In this document: piece by piece, positions 60,697 through 64,000 of the stretch
Numbering within the stretch: the first letter of the stretch is position 1
How the letters are laid out: the number at the start of each line of letters is the position of its first letter
Source: Candidatus Methanomethylophilaceae archaeon
Lineage (GTDB): Archaea > Thermoplasmatota > Thermoplasmata > Methanomassiliicoccales > Methanomethylophilaceae
Direction of reading: 5' to 3'
NCBI GenBank assembly: GCA_017524805.1
Contig: JAFXUX010000033.1
Coordinates: forward strand, 124,001 to 188,000
Length of the DNA stretch: 64,000 bases
Notes under the pieces: model-generated
Told to the model about the DNA's origin: nothing
The model's database searches: none
What the model saw: only the letters and a program-made list of their open reading frames with translations
Made by a program: the position numbers and the translations under genes

Positions 60697-62394
60697 TCAA
60701 AGTTCGGCGAAAGGCTTTCCCGCTAAAAGGGAGTCGATAATGGCTGCGGCTTCCTGCGCTTTTATGCGCTTCTGCTCGGTGGAATCCCTGTCCCTTATGG
60801 TGACGGTGCCATCCTTGAGGGAGTCGTAATCCACGGTTATGCACCAGGGAGTCCCGACCTCGTCCATGCGGGCGTATCTCTTCCCGATGGTCCCGGAGCC
60901 GTCGTAGTAAGCCTCCACCCTGTGGGTGTGGACCTTCTCATAGATTTCTTTGGCCATGGTGTCAAGACCGTCCTTCTCCATCAGCGGGAACACCCCGACT
61001 TTGATGGGTGCGACGGCTGGGACAAGCTTCAGGACTGTGTATCCGTCTTCGCCCTGGCAGAACGCGTGCTCGAGCAGGGAGTAGAAAATTCTGTCTAATC
61101 CGTGGGAAGGCTCGATCACATGGGGGATCACGCGTATCCCTGCGACTTTCTCCGTTCTCCTCACTATCTCGAAGTATTCCTCTCCGAGGACGATCTCTTC
61201 CCCGCCCACGCTGATGGTCAGCTTGCCGTCCTTCACATCGGAGGGCTGCATCTTCTCCATGGCGGCGGCGATGTCCTTCGCTTTGCCTTTGAAGGCGGGC
61301 CCGAGCGCCTTGTGCTTGGCGGCGACCTTCTCGACCTCCATCTCCTTGGGCTCGTCGAACCTCTTGAGGTGGGTGAGGTCCGCGCCTGAGAACTGGGCGT
61401 GCCTGGAGAGATCCCAAGATCCCCTGTCGGCGATGCCCACTATCTCCGTCCATCCGTAGGATAGGAGGGCTTCAGCATCCCAGCAATCGGCGGCGTAATG
61501 GGCCATCTCATCCTTCTCGTGCTCCCTGAATCTGAGCCTGGAAGGGTCGATCCCCAGCCCGGTGAGGAGCTGCTTGGTGGTGTATACGAAATAAGCGAGA
61601 ACGCGGTTGGCGATGACGCCCTTCTCGACCGCTTCCTTGACGGTCATGGTGACCGGCTGAAGGGTCGTGTTGGGGATCAGATCGAGGGCCTCGTTCTCTA
61701 TCTCGGAGAATCTGGCCCAATCCTTGTCATCGGGATCCACGAAGAGTTCGACCTCCATCTGGTTGAACTCCCTCATGCGGATCATGCCCTGGCGGGGCGC
61801 GATCTCGTTCCTGTAGCTCCTTCCGGTCTGGATCACGCCGAGCGGGAGCTTCTCCCTGTTGTATCTGTACAGATTGGGATAGTTGACGAATATGCCCTGG
61901 GCGGTCTCCGGCCTGAGATATCCGACGCGAGCGGAGCCGGGGCCGATGTTGGTCCTGAACATCAGGTTGAACTCTCCTACCGGGCCGAGGTCCCCTCCGC
62001 ATGCCGGACACTTTATCCCGTGCTTGGCGAATGCCTCCTCCAGCTGCTTGGGGGTGAGGACGTCGGGATTGTCATAGAATCCCTTGACCATGTGGTCGGC
62101 CCTGTAGGGCGCGTTGCAATTCTGGCAGTAGGTGATGAGGTCGGCGAAATTCTCAACATGGCCCGATGCCGCGAGAACCTCGCGAGGGTTCACGGTCTCG
62201 GAATCGATCTCGACGAATCCTTCCCTGCCTTTGTAGATGGCCCTCCACATCTCCACAATGTTGTTCCTGAGGGCGCATCCGAGGGGCCCGTAATCGTACA
62301 TGCCGGCTACCCCTCCGTAAAGCTCGAAGGAAGGCCAGATGAATCCCCTGCGTTTGCAGAGGGACATGAGATCGTTGCTGTTCGCGTCAGTCAT
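60697..62394 (-). CDS. glyS: Glycyl-tRNA synthetase, alpha2 type
   Basis: 565 residues, class II. N-terminal GFIWPSFELYGGVAGMYDYG is the hallmark of archaeal/eukaryotic GlyRS. A zinc-like CPAC follows near 133. Motif 2 is YRNEIAPRQGMIRMREFNQ near 195; motif 3 and the anticodon-binding domain follow (EPSHGLDRIFYSLLEHAF; VGVFPLMEKDGLDTMAKEI). Charges tRNA-Gly. Its start overlaps the end of the CBS gene by 8 bp, so it is in the UspA-CBS-glyS transcript. Confidence 0.95.
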   Translation of the reverse strand: MTDANSNDLMSLCKRRGFIWPSFELYGGVAGMYDYGPLGCALRNNIVEMWRAIYKGREGFVEIDSETVNPREVLAASGHVENFADLITYCQNCNAPYRADHMVKGFYDNPDVLTPKQLEEAFAKHGIKCPACGGDLGPVGEFNLMFRTNIGPGSARVGYLRPETAQGIFVNYPNLYRYNREKLPLGVIQTGRSYRNEIAPRQGMIRMREFNQMEVELFVDPDDKDWARFSEIENEALDLIPNTTLQPVTMTVKEAVEKGVIANRVLAYFVYTTKQLLTGLGIDPSRLRFREHEKDEMAHYAADCWDAEALLSYGWTEIVGIADRGSWDLSRHAQFSGADLTHLKRFDEPKEMEVEKVAAKHKALGPAFKGKAKDIAAAMEKMQPSDVKDGKLTISVGGEEIVLGEEYFEIVRRTEKVAGIRVIPHVIEPSHGLDRIFYSLLEHAFCQGEDGYTVLKLVPAVAPIKVGVFPLMEKDGLDTMAKEIYEKVHTHRVEAYYDGSGTIGKRYARMDEVGTPWCITVDYDSLKDGTVTIRDRDSTEQKRIKAQEAAAIIDSLLAGKPFAEL

Positions 62395-63238
62395 CTAAAT
62401 TACCTGTGATCACGCGCAGAACGTCGATGTCATATATCATTCCGACGAGTTCTTCCTTGTTGCCGCGAACCGGTATCTGCCCGAAATCGTAGTCGAGCAT
62501 CATCTTGGCGATGTCCGCCCCATTCGTCTTCTTGTAGACGGTTATGGGATCTCTTACCATGTAATCGCTGACCTTCCTGTCATCGAAATACTTCTCGTCT
62601 ACGGAATAGAAAAGCGGAAGGACGTTCCTGTATCCCGCGTAGTCTGAGCCGCTGGCGATGCCCATAGACTTGAGGGTTTCCGACTCTTTCATCTGGTCGG
62701 TGAACAGGTCGCGGTCTGTGAATATCCCGACGAGCTTTCCGTGGGCGTCCAGAACGGGAACCGCGGTGACGTCGCTGATCCTCATTGCCGCGATGGTGTA
62801 CGCGAGAGGGCTCTCCTCGTAAGCGGTGACGCAAGTGGTCCTGATGAGCTTCTCCGCGACGATGTCCGTCTTTATCGACCTTGCCTGGCGGAGAAGATCC
62901 GTAGGGGTGACGATGCCGACGAGCTTGGAGTCCTTGATGACCGGGAGCCTGTGGAACCTGTTCTTGAGCAGGATCTCCGCGGCCTCCTCGATCGGACGGT
63001 CGTAGGAGATCGAAGTGATGTTCGTCTTCATTATGAGCGACAGCTGATCCTCTTTGGTGTCGCGGAAAACGTCTTTCCTGGAGACGATCCCCACCAGCTT
63101 CCCATCGTCCGCGCGGACAACCGGCAATCCGGTGAGCTTGTTCCTGACCATCAGGTTGATGGCGTCGTTGCGCGTTCCGGGGACTTCGGCGACGATCGGG
63201 GCCGGCGTCATTATGTCTGCGACGGTCTTTCCAAGCAA
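62387..63238 (-). CDS. Four-CBS-domain protein
   Basis: 283 residues. The best start is a TTG at 63238 with GCGGGGAA upstream, just after the uspA stop; the next ATG (63211) would cut into the first CBS domain. Four CBS motifs can be seen: VADIMTPAPIVAEV, LSLIMKTNITSISYDRPIEE, AYEESPLAYTIAAMRISDV and VSDYMVRDPITVYKKTNGAD, each followed by a (L/V)PV/(T)AVP strand and a LVGIVT-type helix. No other domain. Such proteins sense AMP/ATP or S-adenosyl ligands. Lies between uspA and glyS in one operon. Confidence 0.9.
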   Translation of the reverse strand: MLGKTVADIMTPAPIVAEVPGTRNDAINLMVRNKLTGLPVVRADDGKLVGIVSRKDVFRDTKEDQLSLIMKTNITSISYDRPIEEAAEILLKNRFHRLPVIKDSKLVGIVTPTDLLRQARSIKTDIVAEKLIRTTCVTAYEESPLAYTIAAMRISDVTAVPVLDAHGKLVGIFTDRDLFTDQMKESETLKSMGIASGSDYAGYRNVLPLFYSVDEKYFDDRKVSDYMVRDPITVYKKTNGADIAKMMLDYDFGQIPVRGNKEELVGMIYDIDVLRVITGNLDD

Positions 63239-63239
63239 T

Positions 63240-63680
63240 TCAATTCCCCGCTTCAGAAGCCCTGACCACTAGGACCGGACACGAAGAGGCCCTTACGACC
63301 CTTTCCGCCACGCTTCCCATGAGCAGCTTGGACATTCCTGTCCGTCCGAGGGTCCCCATGATTATGATGTCGTATTTGGATGACTCGTCCAGAATCACCT
63401 TCACCGGCGAGCCTTCCTTTATCGATATCTCCACCGGGACTCCGGCCTCGGCGGCGAGGTCCTTGACCACGTCGACAGCCTCTTTGCCTTCGGCCGCGAG
63501 AGCATCGTAAACGTTCCTGACGGCCGCGTCCATAGGCATATTGGAAATCATCGTCTGATCAAGCACATAAAGCGCCGTGATCTTTCCGCCGGTTTGCTTG
63601 GCGAAATCTACGGCTGCTCTGACGGCCGACTTTGTATATTCGCTTCCGTCAGTGGGAACGAGTATGTTCTTGAACTCCAT
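63240..63680 (-). CDS. Universal stress protein (UspA family)
   Basis: 146 residues from the ATG at 63680, preceded by AGAGGTGG; a GTG nine bases upstream is less likely. Family marks: [19 protein letters not shown] at the N-terminus and the ATP-binding [20 protein letters not shown] with VLVVR at the end (G-2x-G-9x-G(S/T) pattern). Stress-responsive nucleotide-binding protein. First of the UspA-CBS-glyS set; its 5' end overlaps the amidohydrolase stop by 32 bp. Confidence 0.93.
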   Translation of the reverse strand: MEFKNILVPTDGSEYTKSAVRAAVDFAKQTGGKITALYVLDQTMISNMPMDAAVRNVYDALAAEGKEAVDVVKDLAAEAGVPVEISIKEGSPVKVILDESSKYDIIIMGTLGRTGMSKLLMGSVAERVVRASSCPVLVVRASEAGN

Positions 63681-64000
63681 GTAATCCACCTCTTTTTCTT
63701 GTCAAGGGAAAGCTTGGGGCGCCGACGCGGAATATGCTCTCCGCGGAAGGTTCGCCTTCGAACGGGACTGCCAAGCACTGTCCTTGGATTGCTTCGCTTA
63801 TTCTTATATTCTGATTTAATAACTTGCTATTTAGCGATGAAAAAGTGCCGAAAACCGATGCGGAGTCCCCTCCTTGCTTCGCCATGGCCCTTACGAACAG
63901 ATTGGCTTCGGCGGCCAAATCCGGGACTCTGAGCATACCGTTGTCCGTACCCAAGGCCATAGTGACGCCGCAGGCTTCCATGCGGGCCAGCGGAGGGTCG
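63649..64000 (-). CDS. Amidohydrolase-family enzyme, C-terminal end (runs off the window)
   Basis: The last 116 codons of a minus-strand gene that enters from the right edge. [20 protein letters not shown] with the metal-site Asp in GTDN, then [12 protein letters not shown], is the signature of cytosine-deaminase/chlorohydrolase-like metal-dependent amidohydrolases. [11 protein letters not shown] and a short beta tail follow. The catalytic barrel's first histidines lie outside the window, so the substrate is unknown. Confidence 0.7.
   Translation of the reverse strand, partial: DPPLARMEACGVTMALGTDNGMLRVPDLAAEANLFVRAMAKQGGDSASVFGTFSSLNSKLLNQNIRISEAIQGQCLAVPFEGEPSAESIFRVGAPSFPLTRKRGGLHGVQEHTRSH

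Overview
The window looks like a chromosome segment of a methanogenic archaeon of the order Methanomassiliicoccales (class Thermoplasmata), probably a gut or rumen type. The reasons are: a methanol:corrinoid methyltransferase pair (mtaC-mtaB); archaeal promoters, with AT-rich TATA boxes about 25-35 nt before many starts and few Shine-Dalgarno sites; an alpha2-type glycyl-tRNA synthetase; many BspA-like leucine-rich-repeat and Listeria-Bacteroides-repeat surface proteins; and an unusual stop-codon pattern. Of 41 genes whose real stop I could read, 35 end in TGA, 6 in TAA and none in TAG, while two reading frames run straight through an internal TAG. That fits a lineage that reads UAG as pyrrolysine. 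No pyl gene, mtaA, rRNA or CRISPR array is visible here.

Layout. 1-2.1 kb: the N-terminal part of a secreted protein, divergent from a membrane-anchored P-loop GTPase-like protein. 2.1-13.7 kb: a surface-glycan locus with a GT2 glycosyltransferase, a COG5610-like HAD protein, a cytoplasmic leucine-rich-repeat protein, an unknown protein, a GT-B-like transferase, a HAD phosphatase, a nucleotidyltransferase-kinase-SIS fusion, and an ABC-2 polysaccharide exporter whose ATPase carries Sel1 repeats. 14-17.1 kb: a small membrane protein, a parvulin and mtaCB. 17.4-20.2 kb: a decayed IS1634-like transposase and a DUF6270-like/Sel1 protein. 20.3-25.6 kb: two secreted proteins, one with an in-frame UAG and tandem repeats, one with cohesin-like and dockerin modules. 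25.7-28.2 kb: a truncated COG2865-like regulator, hemD, and a catalytically degenerate hemC homologue with an in-frame UAG. 28.4-32.8 kb: a 1470-residue anchored adhesin-like protein.

33-46 kb is mostly housekeeping: ABC-F, YigZ, a sodium/solute symporter, an MMPL exporter, two DEAD-box helicases, tRNA-Gly(GCC), a TnpB gene, an isocitrate dehydrogenase-family enzyme and a CDP-alcohol phosphatidyltransferase. 46-52 kb holds a zinc-ribbon protein of unknown function, an EFR1-like flavodoxin-ferredoxin and valS. 52-59.1 kb holds two large secreted BspA-like proteins flanking a small PEGA-like gene. 59.3-64 kb holds a CBS protein with a hibernation-factor-like C-terminus, glyS, a second CBS protein, a UspA protein and the end of an amidohydrolase.

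Taken together, the window combines methanol-dependent energy metabolism with heavy investment in the cell surface: glycan synthesis and export, repeat proteins, adhesins and a possible cohesin-dockerin interaction. The most unusual signals are the two in-frame UAG codons and the set of domain fusions (ABC-Sel1, nucleotidyltransferase-kinase-SIS, CBS-HPF).
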